Assembly (NCBI RefSeq): GCF_003696345.1
Contig: NZ_RFLX01000003.1
Span: 248,001-312,000 of the forward strand
Source of the DNA: Teichococcus wenyumeiae
Lineage (GTDB): Bacteria; Pseudomonadota; Alphaproteobacteria; Acetobacterales; Acetobacteraceae
Direction of reading: 5' to 3'
Length of the DNA: 64,000 bases
The notes under the pieces are model-generated. The model was not told where the DNA came from. It made no database searches and saw only the letters and a program-made list of their open reading frames with translations. Below are positions 44,795 to 55,015 of this stretch, in pieces (positions within the stretch are counted from its first letter, which is position 1; the number at the start of each line of letters is the position of its first letter). A program made the position numbers and the translations under genes.

Positions 44795-47469
44795 GCCTTC
44801 ACCTTCGCAGGCTTGGCGGCCGCTTTCCTGGCCGCGGGCTTCTTCGCCGCCGCCGGCTTCTTGGCAGCGACCTTCTTCGGCTTCGGTGCCGCCTCGGTAT
44901 CCGTGGCGGCAGCCTTCTTGGCCGGAGCCTTCTTGGCCGCGCCCTTCTTGCCCTTGGGCGGCAGCTTCTTGCCCTTCTCGGCCAGCAGCGCCACCGCCTG
45001 GTCGAGCGTGATGTCCTCCATGGTCATGTCGCGCGGCAGGCTGGCAACGAAGCCGGCATGCTGCGCGAAGGGACCGAAGCGACCCTTCTTGACCTCCACC
45101 GGCTCCCCATCCTTGGGATGCGGGCCCAGGCTCCGCACCCGCGCCGCGGCATCCGCCAGCAGTGACACCGCGCGGTTGATGCCGATGGACAGGACATCGT
45201 CATCCTTGTCGATCGACTTGAAGATGCTGCCCATCTTCACGTAGGGGCCGAAGCGGCCGATGGCGGCGGTGATCTCGTCGCCGCTTTCCGGATGCAGCCC
45301 GACGACGCGCGGCAGGGAAAGCAGCGCCAGGGCGCGCTCCAGCGTCAGCGTCTCCGGGTCCATGCCGCGTGCCAGGCTGGTTCGGCGTGGCTTGGTCGGC
45401 TTGCCCTTGGCATCCGTGCCGCCCTCGCCAAGCTGCACATAGACGCCGTAGGGGCCGCGCCGCAGCGTGACATCCTGGCCGGAGACCGGGTCCACGCCCA
45501 GCTCCCTGTGGCCGCCGGCAAGGCCGCCGCCTTCGCCCTCAGCCTCGCCGCCCGGCACCGCCAGGGGGCGGGTGTAGCGGCATTCCGGATAGTTGGAGCA
45601 GCCGATGAAGGCGCCGTTGCGGCCCAGGCGCAGGCCCAGGCGGCCGGTGTGGCAGTTGGGGCATGCGCGCGGGTCGCCGCCATCCGCCGGGGTGGGGAAG
45701 AAGTGGCGGCCCAGCTCCTCGTCCAGCGCGTCGATGACCTCGGTGATGGTGAGGTCCTTGGTCGCGGCGACAGCGGCGTTGAACTCGTCCCAGAAGGCCC
45801 GCATCACCGCGCGCCAGTCGGCCCGGCCGCCGGAGATGTCGTCGAGCTGCTCTTCCAGCCCCGCGGTGAAATGCGGGTCCACGTAGCGCTCGAAGAAGGA
45901 GACCAGGAAGGTGGTGACCAGCCGCCCACGGTCCTCCGGCATGAAGCGGCGCTTGTCCAGCTTCACGTAATCGCGGTCCTGCAGGGTCTGCAGGATGGAG
46001 GCGTAGGTGGAGGGGCGGCCGATGCCCAGCTCCTCCATCTTCTTCACCAGCGAGGCTTCCGAGTAGCGCGGCGGCGGCTGGGTGAAGTGCTGGTCCGCCT
46101 GGGCGGCGGTCAGCTTGGAGGGGTCGTCCTGCCGCATGGGCGGCAGGGTGCGGCCTTCCTCGTCATCGCCCACGGCATCGTCCACGTCCTCCCGGTACAG
46201 CTTCAGGAAGCCGTCGAAGGCAATGACGCTGCCGGTGGCGCGCAGCTTGGTGCCGCCGGAGGCAATATCCACCGCCGTCTGGTCCAGCTCGGCGGATTGC
46301 ATCTGGCTGGCGACGGCGCGCTTCCAGACCAGCTCGTAAAGCCGGCGCTGCTCGGGGCTCAGGAAGCGGGCGACCTGTTCCGGCGTGCGGCGCACGTCGG
46401 TGGGGCGCACGGCCTCGTGCGCTTCCTGCGCGTTCTTGGCCTTGGAGGAGTATTCGCGCGGCGCGGCCGGGACGTAGTCGGGGCCGAAGGCATCCTTCAC
46501 ATGGTCGCGGATGGCGAACATCGCCTCCCGCGCCATCTGCACGCCGTCGGTACGCATGTAGGTGATGAGGCCGACGGTCTCGCCCTGCATGTCCACGCCT
46601 TCGTAGAGCTGCTGGGCCAGGCGCATGGTCTGCTGCGCGCCGAAGCCCAGCTTGCGCGAGGATTCCTGCTGCAGCGTCGAGGTGGTGAAGGGCGGCGGCG
46701 GATTGCGCCGGACGCGCTTCTTCTCGACATTGACGACCGTGAAGCTGCCGGCCTCCACGGCGGCGCGGGCGCGCATGGCGCTGGCCTCGTCCGGCAGGTC
46801 GAACTGGTCGAGCTTCTTGCCCTCCAGATGCGTCAGCCGGGCGGTGAAGGGGGCGCTGTTGACGGTGAGGAACTTGCCCTCGACGGTCCAGTATTCCCGC
46901 GCCTTGAAGGCCTCGATCTCGGCTTCGCGCTCGCAGATCAGGCGCAGCGCCACCGACTGCACGCGGCCGGCCGAGCGGCTGCCGGGCAGCTTGCGCCACA
47001 GCACCGGGGAGAGCGTGAAGCCCACCAGGTAGTCCAGCGCGCGGCGGGCTAGGTAGGCCTCGATCAGCGGCGTATCCAGGTCCCGCGGATGCTCCAGCGC
47101 GTACTGGACGGCGCGCTTGGTGATCTCGTTGAAGGTGATGCGGTGAACCTCGACGCCCTTCAGGGCGCCCTTCTGCCGCAGCATCTCCTGCACGTGCCAG
47201 GAAATGGCCTCGCCTTCGCGATCCGGGTCGGTGGCCAGGAAGAGGCGCTTGGCGCCCTTCACGGCCTTGGCGATGGCCGAGACCTGCTTCTCGCCCCGGT
47301 CCTCGGAGGACCAGTCCATGGCGAAATCTTCATCTGGCCGCACACTGCCGTCCTTGGCGGGCAGGTCGCGCACATGGCCGAAGCTGGCCAGGACAGTGAA
47401 GTCCTCGCCCAGATACTTGTTGATGGTCTTCGCCTTGGCCGGCGATTCGACGACGACGACGTCGGTCAT
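44791..47469 (-). CDS. topA: DNA topoisomerase I
   Basis: An 892-residue type IA topoisomerase relaxing negative supercoils. The N-terminal Toprim start VVVESPAKAKTINKYLG, the active tyrosine in GLITYMRTDG, and one classic C4-type zinc finger CPNC ... CSNYPEC near residue 600 are seen. After this come repeats rich in YGVYVQLGEGG and FGPYVKMG (topoisomerase C-terminal repeats), and a tail of about 60 residues of Lys/Ala/Pro repeats (KKAPAKKAAAT, AAKKPAAAKKPAARKAAAKPAKVKA). The tail is typical of alphaproteobacterial TopA. The start is the ATG at 47469. Its stop overlaps the rnr start region. Confidence 0.96.
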   Translation of the reverse strand: MTDVVVVESPAKAKTINKYLGEDFTVLASFGHVRDLPAKDGSVRPDEDFAMDWSSEDRGEKQVSAIAKAVKGAKRLFLATDPDREGEAISWHVQEMLRQKGALKGVEVHRITFNEITKRAVQYALEHPRDLDTPLIEAYLARRALDYLVGFTLSPVLWRKLPGSRSAGRVQSVALRLICEREAEIEAFKAREYWTVEGKFLTVNSAPFTARLTHLEGKKLDQFDLPDEASAMRARAAVEAGSFTVVNVEKKRVRRNPPPPFTTSTLQQESSRKLGFGAQQTMRLAQQLYEGVDMQGETVGLITYMRTDGVQMAREAMFAIRDHVKDAFGPDYVPAAPREYSSKAKNAQEAHEAVRPTDVRRTPEQVARFLSPEQRRLYELVWKRAVASQMQSAELDQTAVDIASGGTKLRATGSVIAFDGFLKLYREDVDDAVGDDEEGRTLPPMRQDDPSKLTAAQADQHFTQPPPRYSEASLVKKMEELGIGRPSTYASILQTLQDRDYVKLDKRRFMPEDRGRLVTTFLVSFFERYVDPHFTAGLEEQLDDISGGRADWRAVMRAFWDEFNAAVAATKDLTITEVIDALDEELGRHFFPTPADGGDPRACPNCHTGRLGLRLGRNGAFIGCSNYPECRYTRPLAVPGGEAEGEGGGLAGGHRELGVDPVSGQDVTLRRGPYGVYVQLGEGGTDAKGKPTKPRRTSLARGMDPETLTLERALALLSLPRVVGLHPESGDEITAAIGRFGPYVKMGSIFKSIDKDDDVLSIGINRAVSLLADAAARVRSLGPHPKDGEPVEVKKGRFGPFAQHAGFVASLPRDMTMEDITLDQAVALLAEKGKKLPPKGKKGAAKKAPAKKAAATDTEAAPKPKKVAAKKPAAAKKPAARKAAAKPAKVKA

Positions 47470-47533
47470 GGCAGGTGTCGCGTGCTCTCTCTGGCCACGA
47501 TGGGGGCGGGCCGGACCCAGGCGGATTCAGTCA

Positions 47534-48631
47534 CTAAACGCTGCGGACGACACGGTTGCCGGTGAGGGTCTCGATACGCCCTTCCAGCTCCAGATCCAGC
47601 AGGATACCCTGCACCGCAGCAGGCGAGAGGTGGCAGCGCCGAAGCAACTCGTCAACTGCAACCGGACTGTTCCCTATCAAATCAAGGAGTTGGCCAGGGG
47701 CGCCTTCCGTCACAACCGCCGCTTGCGGCGCTGATGCGCGGGTTTGCGGGGTCATCGGGCGGAACAGGGGCATGGGATGAGGGGCGTCCGGCAGGTGCTC
47801 CAGCACATCCGCGGCGGTGCCGGTGAGGTGCGCGCCCTGCCGGATCAGGTCGTTGGAGCCGGCGCAGCGCGGGTCCAGCGGGCTGCCGGGCACGGCGAAG
47901 ACCTCGCGGCCCGCCTCCAATGCCAGCCGGGCCGTCATCAGGGTGCCGGAGCGATAGGCAGCCTCCACCACCACCACGCCCAGGCTCAGGCCGGCGATGA
48001 TGCGGTTGCGGCGGGGAAAATGCCGGGCGATCGGCGCGGTGCCGAGCGGCGCCTCGGCCACTACGGCGCCGCCTTCCGCCAGGGCCGACTGCAATTCCGC
48101 GTGTTCGGGCGGGTAGGCGACATCGAGGCCGCCGGGAACCACGCCGATGCTCTGCCCCGTCCGCAGCGCGCCGGCATGCGCCGCGCCGTCGATGCCGCGC
48201 GCCAGGCCGGAGGTCACGACGATGCCTTGCTCCGCCAGCGCCTCGGCCAGTTCCTCGGCCATGCGGCGGCCGAGGGCGGAGGCATTGCGGGCGCCAACGA
48301 TGGCGACCTGCCGGGCATGCAGGCAGGCAGCATCGCCCACCACCGCCAGCAGGGGCGGCGCATCCTCCAGCAGGGCCAGGAGGGGCGGGTAATCCTCCTC
48401 GCCCCATACCAGGAAGCGGCCGCCGAGATCCTCCAGCCGGTCCAGCTCCCGCTCCGCTTCGGCGGCCGGATAGGGCGTGAAGGGCGCGGCGCGGCGGGCC
48501 GCATGCCGGGGCAGGGCCTCCAGCGCCGCGCTGGCCGTGGCGTATTGCCCCAGCAGCCGGCGCCAGGTGAGGGGGCCGATACCCTCGGTGCGCGTCAGCC
48601 GCAGCAGGGCGAGGGTCTCGGCCCGGGTCAC
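47534..48631 (-). CDS. dprA: DNA-processing protein DprA
   Basis: A 365-residue RecA loader protecting incoming single-stranded DNA in natural transformation. N-terminal SAM-like region LLRLTRTEGIGPLTWRRLLGQ; extended Rossmann fold VAIVGARNASALGRRMAEELAEALAEQGIVVTSGLARGIDGAAHAGAL; C-terminal winged-helix LLDLIGNSPVAVDELLRRCHLSPAAVQGILLDLELEGRI. The GTG at 48631 overlaps the plsY stop by 4 bases; the frame to 48862 is an out-of-family extension. Confidence 0.95.
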   Translation of the reverse strand: MTRAETLALLRLTRTEGIGPLTWRRLLGQYATASAALEALPRHAARRAAPFTPYPAAEAERELDRLEDLGGRFLVWGEEDYPPLLALLEDAPPLLAVVGDAACLHARQVAIVGARNASALGRRMAEELAEALAEQGIVVTSGLARGIDGAAHAGALRTGQSIGVVPGGLDVAYPPEHAELQSALAEGGAVVAEAPLGTAPIARHFPRRNRIIAGLSLGVVVVEAAYRSGTLMTARLALEAGREVFAVPGSPLDPRCAGSNDLIRQGAHLTGTAADVLEHLPDAPHPMPLFRPMTPQTRASAPQAAVVTEGAPGQLLDLIGNSPVAVDELLRRCHLSPAAVQGILLDLELEGRIETLTGNRVVRSV

Positions 48632-49218
48632 TTGCCTTTGCCGATCCTCGGTTCGGTGCCCGCCAGCAGGCGGCGGATATTGTCGGCATGGCGCCAGAGG
48701 ATGATCAGGGTCACGACCAGCGCGAAGCCGGCCAGCAGCCTGTCCCCGGCCAGCAGCGCGATCACCGGCGCCGCCACGCAGGCCGTCAGCGCCGAGGCCG
48801 AGGAGATGCGGGTGATCTTGGCCATGGCCACCCAGACCAGGGCGCAGAGCAGCCCGATCCACCAGGAGGCGGCCAGCAGGATGCCGGCGCCGGTGGCCAC
48901 GCCCTTGCCGCCCTTGAAGCGCAGCCAGACCGGGAAGACATGGCCCAGCAGCGCGGCGATGCCCGCCAGCAGCCCGGCATCCCGGCCCCAGAGGGCGGTG
49001 AAGGCCAGCACCGGGATGGCGCCCTTCAGCGCATCCAGCAGCAGCGTGCCGGCGGCGACCTTCTTGTTGCCGGTGCGCAGCACATTGGTGGCGCCGATAT
49101 TGCCGCTGCCGATGGAGCGGATATCCCCCAGCCCCGCCGCCCGCGTCAGCAGCAGGCCATAGGGCACGGAGCCGGAGAGGTAGCCGATGACGGCGGCCGC
49201 GATGAGCGGGGTGTTCAT
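48628..49218 (-). CDS. plsY: Glycerol-3-phosphate acyltransferase PlsY
   Basis: A 196-residue inner-membrane enzyme that acylates glycerol-3-phosphate from acyl-phosphate, the first step of phospholipid synthesis. It has five hydrophobic segments and the family motifs SGSVPYGLLLTRAAGLGDIRSIGSGNIGATNVLRTG and LRFKGGKGVATGAGILLA. The ATG at 49218 overlaps the pyrC' stop. It is in the conserved order pyrB-pyrC'-plsY-dprA-topA. Confidence 0.95.
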   Translation of the reverse strand: MNTPLIAAAVIGYLSGSVPYGLLLTRAAGLGDIRSIGSGNIGATNVLRTGNKKVAAGTLLLDALKGAIPVLAFTALWGRDAGLLAGIAALLGHVFPVWLRFKGGKGVATGAGILLAASWWIGLLCALVWVAMAKITRISSASALTACVAAPVIALLAGDRLLAGFALVVTLIILWRHADNIRRLLAGTEPRIGKGK

Positions 49219-50498
49219 CCGAAGACGCGCCGCCCGGCCTTCCAGGTGCCCAGAACCCGGCCTTCCAGCGGCCGTCCGTCGAAGGGCGTGTTCTGCGCCT
49301 TGCCCGGCAGCTTGCCGTCCTCGACCTTCCAGCCGCGCTCCAGGTCGAAGAGCACGAGGTCGGCGGGGGCGCCGCGGGTCAGGCGGCCGGTCTCCAGGCC
49401 CAGCAGCTCGGCGGGCTTCTGCGTCATGTAGGCCAGGGCCTGCGGCAGCGTCAGGTCGCCGCCATGCACGCGGGCCAGGGTCACGCCCAGCAGGGTCGCC
49501 AGCCCGGCGCCGCCGGCCTCGGCCTGGGCGAAGGGCAGGCGCTTGTCATCGGCGTCGCGCGGCTGGTGGTCGGAGGCGATGGCGTCGATGGTGCCATCCT
49601 TCAGCCCGGCCACCACCGCCAGCCGGTCCTCCTCCCGCCGCAGCGGGGGCGAGAGCTTGGCGTAAGTGCGGAAGTCGCCGATGGCGGTCTCGTTCAGGTC
49701 GAAATACGGGGGCGCGGTGTCGCAGGTGACGCGCAGGCCCTCATCCTTCGCCTGCCGGATCAGGTCCAGCGCGGCGCCGGTGGAGACATGGGCGAAATGC
49801 ACATGGCCCTTGGTGATGCGGGCCAGCGCGATGTCGCGCGCCACCATCATCGCCTCGGCGGCGGCCGGGATGCCGGGCAGGCCCATCCGGCTGGCCATCT
49901 CGCCCTCGGTGGCGACGCCGCCGCGGGCGAGGTCCGGCTCCTCCGGGTGCTGCACCACGAAGGTGCCGAAGGCGCGGGCATAGGACAGCGCCAGCCGCAT
50001 GGTGCGGGCATTGCCGATGGCGCGGGAGCCATCCGTGAAGGCCACGGCGCCGGCCTCCCGCAGCAGGCCGAATTCCGACAGGTCCTTGCCAGCGCAGCCT
50101 TTGGTCGCGGCGCCATAGGGTAGGATGGACAGGCTGCCGCCAGCCTCGCCGCGCCGCCAGACGAATTGCAGCAGCGCCGGGTCATCCAGCGGCGTCAGCG
50201 TATCGGGCAGGGCGCAGAGGGTGGTGATGCCGCCCGCCGCAGCCGCCTCGGCGGCGCTGTCGATGGTCTCGCGGTACTCGTTGCCGGGCTCGCCCAGGCT
50301 GGCGCGCAGGTCGATCAGGCCGGGGGCCAGCACGGCATCGCCGCAGTCCACCACCGTGGCGCCATCGGGCACGCCCAGCGAGCCGCCATGGTCGGCGATG
50401 ACGCCACGGCTGACCAACAGGTTGCCCGCCGCATCCAGGCCGGAGGCGGGGTCCACCAGCCGGGCATTGGTGAAAAGGATGTCCGGGGAGGGGATCAT
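49215..50498 (-). CDS. pyrC': Dihydroorotase-like protein PyrC' (apparently non-catalytic), aspartate carbamoyltransferase partner
   Basis: A 427-residue amidohydrolase-fold protein with type I dihydroorotase similarity. In active enzymes the sequence after APGLID is H-x-H; here it is [18 protein letters not shown], so the two metal histidines are missing. The later histidine of the P-H-H segment is also changed ([13 protein letters not shown]), although FAHVST and ASDHQP remain. This fits PyrC'/PyrX proteins, which stabilise PyrB as an inactive partner. It overlaps pyrB by 4 bases. A separate active pyrC should exist elsewhere. Confidence 0.85.
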   Translation of the reverse strand: MIPSPDILFTNARLVDPASGLDAAGNLLVSRGVIADHGGSLGVPDGATVVDCGDAVLAPGLIDLRASLGEPGNEYRETIDSAAEAAAAGGITTLCALPDTLTPLDDPALLQFVWRRGEAGGSLSILPYGAATKGCAGKDLSEFGLLREAGAVAFTDGSRAIGNARTMRLALSYARAFGTFVVQHPEEPDLARGGVATEGEMASRMGLPGIPAAAEAMMVARDIALARITKGHVHFAHVSTGAALDLIRQAKDEGLRVTCDTAPPYFDLNETAIGDFRTYAKLSPPLRREEDRLAVVAGLKDGTIDAIASDHQPRDADDKRLPFAQAEAGGAGLATLLGVTLARVHGGDLTLPQALAYMTQKPAELLGLETGRLTRGAPADLVLFDLERGWKVEDGKLPGKAQNTPFDGRPLEGRVLGTWKAGRRVFG

Positions 50499-51439
50499 GG
50501 CCGGGCGTTCCGCCGCAGGTTACGCGAAAGAATATCGAGCACCGCCATGCGCACGGCGACGCCCATCTCCACCTGTTCGCCGATGACGCTGCGCACCGGG
50601 TCATCCGCCACGGCGCTGTCGATCTCGACGCCGCGGTTCATCGGGCCGGGATGCATCACGATGGCGTCCGGCTTGGCCACGGCCAGCTTGGCGGCATCCA
50701 GGCCGAAGAAGCGGAAATACTCGCGGGCGGAAGGCACCAGGCCGCCGGCCATGCGCTCCTTCTGCAGGCGCAGCATCATGACCACGTCGGCGTCCCGCAG
50801 GCCGGACTTCATGTCGTGGAAGACTTCCACGCCCATCCGCTCCACCTCGGCGGGCAGCAGGGTGGGCGGGCCCACCACGCGCACGCGGCAGTTCATGGCG
50901 GACAGCAGATGGATGTTGGAACGCGCCACCCGGCTGTGCAGCACGTCGCCGCAGATGGCGACGGTCAGGTTCTCCAGCGCGCCCTTGTGGCGGCGGATGG
51001 TCAGCGCATCCAGCAGCGCCTGGGTGGGGTGCTCATGCGTGCCGTCGCCGGCATTGATCACCGCCGCATCCACCTTCTGGCTCAGCAGGGCGGGGGCGCC
51101 GGACTGAGCGTGGCGCACCACCAGCAGGTCGCAATGCATGGCGTTCAGGGTGGAGGCGGTGTCGAGCAGCGTCTCCCCCTTGTTCACGGAGGACTGGGAG
51201 ACGGACATGTTGATCACGTCCGCGCCCAGCCGCTTTCCCGCCAGCTCGAAGGAGGTGCGGGTGCGGGTGCTGTCCTCGAAGAACAGGTTGATCAGCGTGC
51301 GGCCCTTGAGCTGGTCCCGCTGCGTCTTTCCGCTGCGGTTCAACAGGGCATAGGATTCGGCCAGATCGAGCAGATCGGCGATGTAAGGCGGCTCCAGCCC
51401 TTGAAGGGCGAGGAGATGCCGGTGCGGATAAGCGACCAT
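50495..51439 (-). CDS. pyrB: Aspartate carbamoyltransferase catalytic subunit
   Basis: A 314-residue enzyme for the first committed step of pyrimidine synthesis. The carbamoyl-phosphate site [26 protein letters not shown] and [16 protein letters not shown] are visible, as is the aspartate-domain motif MLRLQKERM and later [13 protein letters not shown]. The start is the ATG at 51439 ([13 protein letters not shown]). It is the first gene of the minus-strand run through topA, with 90 bases between it and the LuxR-type gene. Confidence 0.96.
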   Translation of the reverse strand: MVAYPHRHLLALQGLEPPYIADLLDLAESYALLNRSGKTQRDQLKGRTLINLFFEDSTRTRTSFELAGKRLGADVINMSVSQSSVNKGETLLDTASTLNAMHCDLLVVRHAQSGAPALLSQKVDAAVINAGDGTHEHPTQALLDALTIRRHKGALENLTVAICGDVLHSRVARSNIHLLSAMNCRVRVVGPPTLLPAEVERMGVEVFHDMKSGLRDADVVMMLRLQKERMAGGLVPSAREYFRFFGLDAAKLAVAKPDAIVMHPGPMNRGVEIDSAVADDPVRSVIGEQVEMGVAVRMAVLDILSRNLRRNARP

Positions 51440-51529
51440 GGCAAGGATCAGTCCGGCTAGAGGCGCGCGACCATAACGGTGCCGCCGCCGCACCGAAAGT
51501 CCCCTCCGACAACTCGGCCCCGCTGAGGC

Positions 51530-52672
51530 TCAGGAAGCGAGCCGGGGCAGGGAGAGCAGCAGGCGGATCAACTCGCCCTGGCGCCGGGTGCCTGTCTTGA
51601 ACATGGCTGACTTGATCTGGCCGCGGATGGTGTTGGTTTGCACCGCCCGCTCCCGCGCGATGTCCTCCGGGCTCAGGCCGGCGGCCAGCGCCACCGCTAC
51701 CTCGGCCTCGGAGGGGCTGAGGCCGAACAACTGTGCCAACCGCCCCGCGAGGTCCGCCGGCTGGCCGGGCGGGTCGGTCATCAGCACCAGGGCCAGGGGA
51801 CGGCTACCTTCGCCACGGTGATGCTGCCGGGGCTGGAAGGGCGCCACCAGCAAGGTGCGCTGCAATCTGCCCGCGGCATCGCAGGCGCAGAGCATGGTGC
51901 CGGGCAAGGGGGGCGTGCCGCCTTCCTGCCGCGTCGCCTGCCAGACCAATTGGGCCAGCAGGTTGTCCTCCTCCGTCGCGCGCAGCCGCAACTGGCCGCC
52001 GGGGCTCAGCGTGATGCCGGCCTGGCGCATCAGCCGCTCTGCCGTGCGGTTGGCGAAGGCGACGCGCCGGTCCGCTTCCAGCACCATTACGCCGCTGGGC
52101 AGCAGGTCGAGGGCGTCGAGGCCGAGGTCCCGCACTGCTTGGTTGGCGCCGGTTCGTTCGGCCAGCTGCAACGCACGCGGCAGGTGCGGCAGGACCTGTC
52201 GCAGCTGATCGGTGCCGCGCCGGGATACCGGACCCGCGCGCCGGGTTCGCGCGATGCCCAGGAAGAGCCACCGCTTGCCCGGCAGTGCCCAGTAGGCGCC
52301 AGCGTTATAGAAGGCATCGCCGACCTTGGGGCGGAGAAAATCGTTATAGAATTCCGAGGCCTTCAGCTCGGCGTCCATTAGGTACTCGTGGCTCAGCATC
52401 AGCTCACCGGGCTGGAAGCTGCGGAAGGGTTGGCGGAAGGCATCAAGCTGGTGGAAATGAGCCGTATAGGCCTCTGCCATGGAACTGTCGCAGCCATAGG
52501 CGCCCAGTATCGTGGCTTCCCCGGCCGGCGAGGTGACGTGCAGCGCGCCGCTCTGTGACCTGCTGAAGCCTGCGATGCGGTCCAGCACTGCCTGCCAGTC
52601 CGGGCCGCCGAAGGAACCGCCGGTGGCCATGTCGTAGAGATCGGCGATCAGATCAGCTGGAGTGTCAGGCAT
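51530..52672 (-). CDS. LuxR-type helix-turn-helix transcriptional regulator
   Basis: A 380-residue regulator with a C-terminal DNA-binding domain (LFGLSPSEAEVAVALAAGLSPEDIARERAVQTNTIRGQIKSAMFKTGTRRQGELIRLL) in which the recognition-helix region is clear. The central part (ALDLLPSGVMVLEADRRVAFANRTAERLM) looks like a PAS-type sensor, and the N-terminal 180 residues show no known domain to me. No phospho-acceptor or acyl-homoserine-lactone domain is obvious. It lies between ruvX and pyrB on the same strand. Target genes are unknown. Confidence 0.82.
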   Translation of the reverse strand: MPDTPADLIADLYDMATGGSFGGPDWQAVLDRIAGFSRSQSGALHVTSPAGEATILGAYGCDSSMAEAYTAHFHQLDAFRQPFRSFQPGELMLSHEYLMDAELKASEFYNDFLRPKVGDAFYNAGAYWALPGKRWLFLGIARTRRAGPVSRRGTDQLRQVLPHLPRALQLAERTGANQAVRDLGLDALDLLPSGVMVLEADRRVAFANRTAERLMRQAGITLSPGGQLRLRATEEDNLLAQLVWQATRQEGGTPPLPGTMLCACDAAGRLQRTLLVAPFQPRQHHRGEGSRPLALVLMTDPPGQPADLAGRLAQLFGLSPSEAEVAVALAAGLSPEDIARERAVQTNTIRGQIKSAMFKTGTRRQGELIRLLLSLPRLAS

Positions 52673-52693
52673 GTCCTCTCGACGGGCGGCGGG

Positions 52694-53167
52694 TCAGGGG
52701 GAGGATGAGGCAGTGGCGTCCAGCGCTGCTTGTAACATATAGGCGGCGGCCGCCGCATCAACGACCTGCGCACGCTTGGCACGCGTCATGTCCGCTTCCT
52801 GGATCAGCATGCGGTTGACGGCCGAGGAGGATAGCCGCTCGTCCCAGAGCGCGGCCGGGAGGCCGGTGGCCTCGGAAAGGGCCATGGCCCAGTCCTTTGC
52901 CGCCTGTGCCGCAGGGCCGAAGCTGCCATCCAGCCCCAGGGGCAGGCCGACCACCAGCCCGCCCGCGCCCTCCTTGCGGGCGATGGCGGTGATCTCGGCC
53001 GCATTGGCGGCCAGCTTGCCGCGCTTCAGCCCGCCATAAGGGCTGGCCAGCATGAGCGTGACATCCGACAGCGCGACCCCCACCACCCGCTTGCCGGGGT
53101 CCAGGCCGATCAGCCGTTGATGACGCACGAGGCCGGCGCGAAGGTCGCTCAGGTTGAACAAGGGCAT
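52694..53167 (-). CDS. ruvX: Holliday junction resolvase-like RuvX (YqgF)
   Basis: A 157-residue RNase H-fold protein, known to process 16S rRNA ends in several bacteria. Motifs: LIGLDPGKRVVGVALSD (first catalytic Asp), LVVGLPLGLDGS, ALWDERLSSSAVNRML (Glu) and VVDAAAAAYMLQ (last Asp). The start is the ATG at 53167 (MPLFNLSDLRAGLVRHQRL). It is divergent from gatC; the intergenic region is 73 bases. Stop at 52694, 21 bases before the regulator's start region. Confidence 0.94.
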   Translation of the reverse strand: MPLFNLSDLRAGLVRHQRLIGLDPGKRVVGVALSDVTLMLASPYGGLKRGKLAANAAEITAIARKEGAGGLVVGLPLGLDGSFGPAAQAAKDWAMALSEATGLPAALWDERLSSSAVNRMLIQEADMTRAKRAQVVDAAAAAYMLQAALDATASSSP

Positions 53168-53240
53168 GCCGGTGGTTATGGTCCGGCCACTCAGGCGTGC
53201 CAACACCACGTGCCAACACACACTGAAAGATAGACCACAC

Positions 53241-53528
53241 ATGTCGCTCGACACCGCCACCGTTCGGCGCGTCGCGTCGCTTGCCCGTATCAGGGTCGAG
53301 GAAGACGAGCTGCCCCGCCTGCAATCCGAGTTGAACGGCATCCTGGGCTGGATCGAGCAACTGCAAGCCGTGAACACCGACGGCGTTGAGCCCATGGCCG
53401 GCGGCGGCACCCAGGCGCTGCGCATGCGCGCCGACGAGGTCACCGACGGTGGCATCCAGGACAAGGTGCTGGCCAATGCGCCGGACCGTGCCGGTGCCTT
53501 CTTCGCGGTTCCCAAGGTGGTGGAGTGA
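53241..53528 (+). CDS. gatC: Asp-tRNA(Asn)/Glu-tRNA(Gln) amidotransferase subunit C
   Basis: A 95-residue linker subunit of Gat[44 protein letters not shown] at the start, followed by VEPMAGG and a C-terminal [22 protein letters not shown]. It stabilises GatA on GatB. The ATG at 53241 begins the conserved part; upstream the frame is open but not conserved. Its end overlaps the gatA GTG. Confidence 0.95.
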   Translation: MSLDTATVRRVASLARIRVEEDELPRLQSELNGILGWIEQLQAVNTDGVEPMAGGGTQALRMRADEVTDGGIQDKVLANAPDRAGAFFAVPKVVE

Positions 53529-53533
53529 TCGCC

Positions 53534-55015
53534 ATGGACAGCATTTTCGACCTGACGCTGGCTGAGGCCCGCGACCTGCTGGTGAAGCGCGACCTGAGCG
53601 CCGTTGAGCTGACGCGGACCTACCTTTCCGCCGTCGAGGCGCTGAACCCGCGCATCAACGCCTATATCACCGTCACGGCCGAGGCCGCGCTGGAACAGGC
53701 CAAGGCCGCCGAGGCCGCGCTGGCCAAGGGTGAGGCCAAGCCGCTGACCGGCATCCCGCTGGCCATCAAGGATCTCTTCTGCACCACCGGCATCCGCACC
53801 ACGGCGGCCAGCAAGATCCTGGGCAACTTCGTGCCGCCCTATGAGAGCACCGTGACCGCCAACCTGCTGCGGGATGGCGCCGTGTTCCTGGGCAAGGCGA
53901 ACCTGGACGAGTTCGCCATGGGCTCCTCCAACGCCACCTCCGCCTTCGGCGGTGTGGAAAACCCCTGGAAGCGCCAGAACAGCGATGCCGCGCTGGTGCC
54001 AGGCGGTTCCTCCGGCGGCTCCGCCGCGGCGGTGGCGGCGCGCATGGCACTGGGCGCCACGGCGACCGATACCGGCGGCTCCATCCGCCAGCCGGCCGCC
54101 TTCTGCGGCATCGCGGGCATCAAGCCGACCTATGGCCGCGTTTCCCGCTTTGGCACCGTGGCCTTCGCCTCCTCGCTGGACCAGGCGGGGCCGGTGGCGC
54201 GCACGGTTGAGGACTGCGCCATCCTGCTCGGTTCCATGTCCGGCTTCGACCCCAAGGACTCCACCAGCGCCGATATGCCGGTCCCGGATTTCGCGGCGGC
54301 CTGCAAGCGTGGCGTGAAGGGCCTGCGTATCGGCATCCCGAAGGAATACCGCCTGCCGGGCATGCCGGCCGAGATCGAGGCGCTGTGGCAGCAGGGCATC
54401 GCCTGGCTGAAGGAAGCGGGCGCCGAGACGGTCGATATCAGCCTGCCGCATACGCAGTACGCACTGCCGACCTACTACATCGTGGCCCCGGCCGAGGCTT
54501 CCTCCAACCTTGCCCGCTATGACGGCGTGCGCTTCGGCCTGCGCGAGGACGGCGTGGACCTGAAGGACCTCTATGAGCGCACCCGCCGCGCCGGCTTCGG
54601 CGAGGAAGTGCGCCGCCGCATCATGATCGGCACCTATGTGCTCAGCGCCGGCTATTACGACGCCTACTACCTGAAGGCGCAGAAGATCCGCACGCTGATC
54701 AAGCGCGACTTCGACGAGGCCTGGGGCAAGGTGGACGCCATCCTGACGCCGGCGACCCCCTCCGCCGCCTTCGGCCGCGACGAGAAGCGGGACGACCCGG
54801 TCGCGATGTACCTGAACGACGTCTTCACCGTGACGGCCAACCTCGCCGGCATTCCGGGCCTTTCCGTGCCCGCCGGGCTGGACGCGCAGGGGCTGCCGCT
54901 GGGCCTGCAGGTACTCGGCAAGTCCTTCGATGAGGAAACCGTCTTCGCGGTCGGCCGTGCCATCGAGCAGGCCGCCAAGTTTACCGCCACCCCCGCCCTG
55001 AAGGCCGCGGCATGA
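53534..55015 (+). CDS. gatA: Asp-tRNA(Asn)/Glu-tRNA(Gln) amidotransferase subunit A
   Basis: A 493-residue amidase-signature enzyme that releases ammonia from glutamine for the amidation of mischarged tRNA. The triad is visible as AIKDLF (Lys), [15 protein letters not shown] (Ser) and the nearby cis-Ser in [16 protein letters not shown]. The start ATG at 53534 has GGAG 8 bases upstream; a GTG at 53525 overlapping gatC is possible. The stop overlaps gatB. Confidence 0.96.
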   Translation: MDSIFDLTLAEARDLLVKRDLSAVELTRTYLSAVEALNPRINAYITVTAEAALEQAKAAEAALAKGEAKPLTGIPLAIKDLFCTTGIRTTAASKILGNFVPPYESTVTANLLRDGAVFLGKANLDEFAMGSSNATSAFGGVENPWKRQNSDAALVPGGSSGGSAAAVAARMALGATATDTGGSIRQPAAFCGIAGIKPTYGRVSRFGTVAFASSLDQAGPVARTVEDCAILLGSMSGFDPKDSTSADMPVPDFAAACKRGVKGLRIGIPKEYRLPGMPAEIEALWQQGIAWLKEAGAETVDISLPHTQYALPTYYIVAPAEASSNLARYDGVRFGLREDGVDLKDLYERTRRAGFGEEVRRRIMIGTYVLSAGYYDAYYLKAQKIRTLIKRDFDEAWGKVDAILTPATPSAAFGRDEKRDDPVAMYLNDVFTVTANLAGIPGLSVPAGLDAQGLPLGLQVLGKSFDEETVFAVGRAIEQAAKFTATPALKAAA

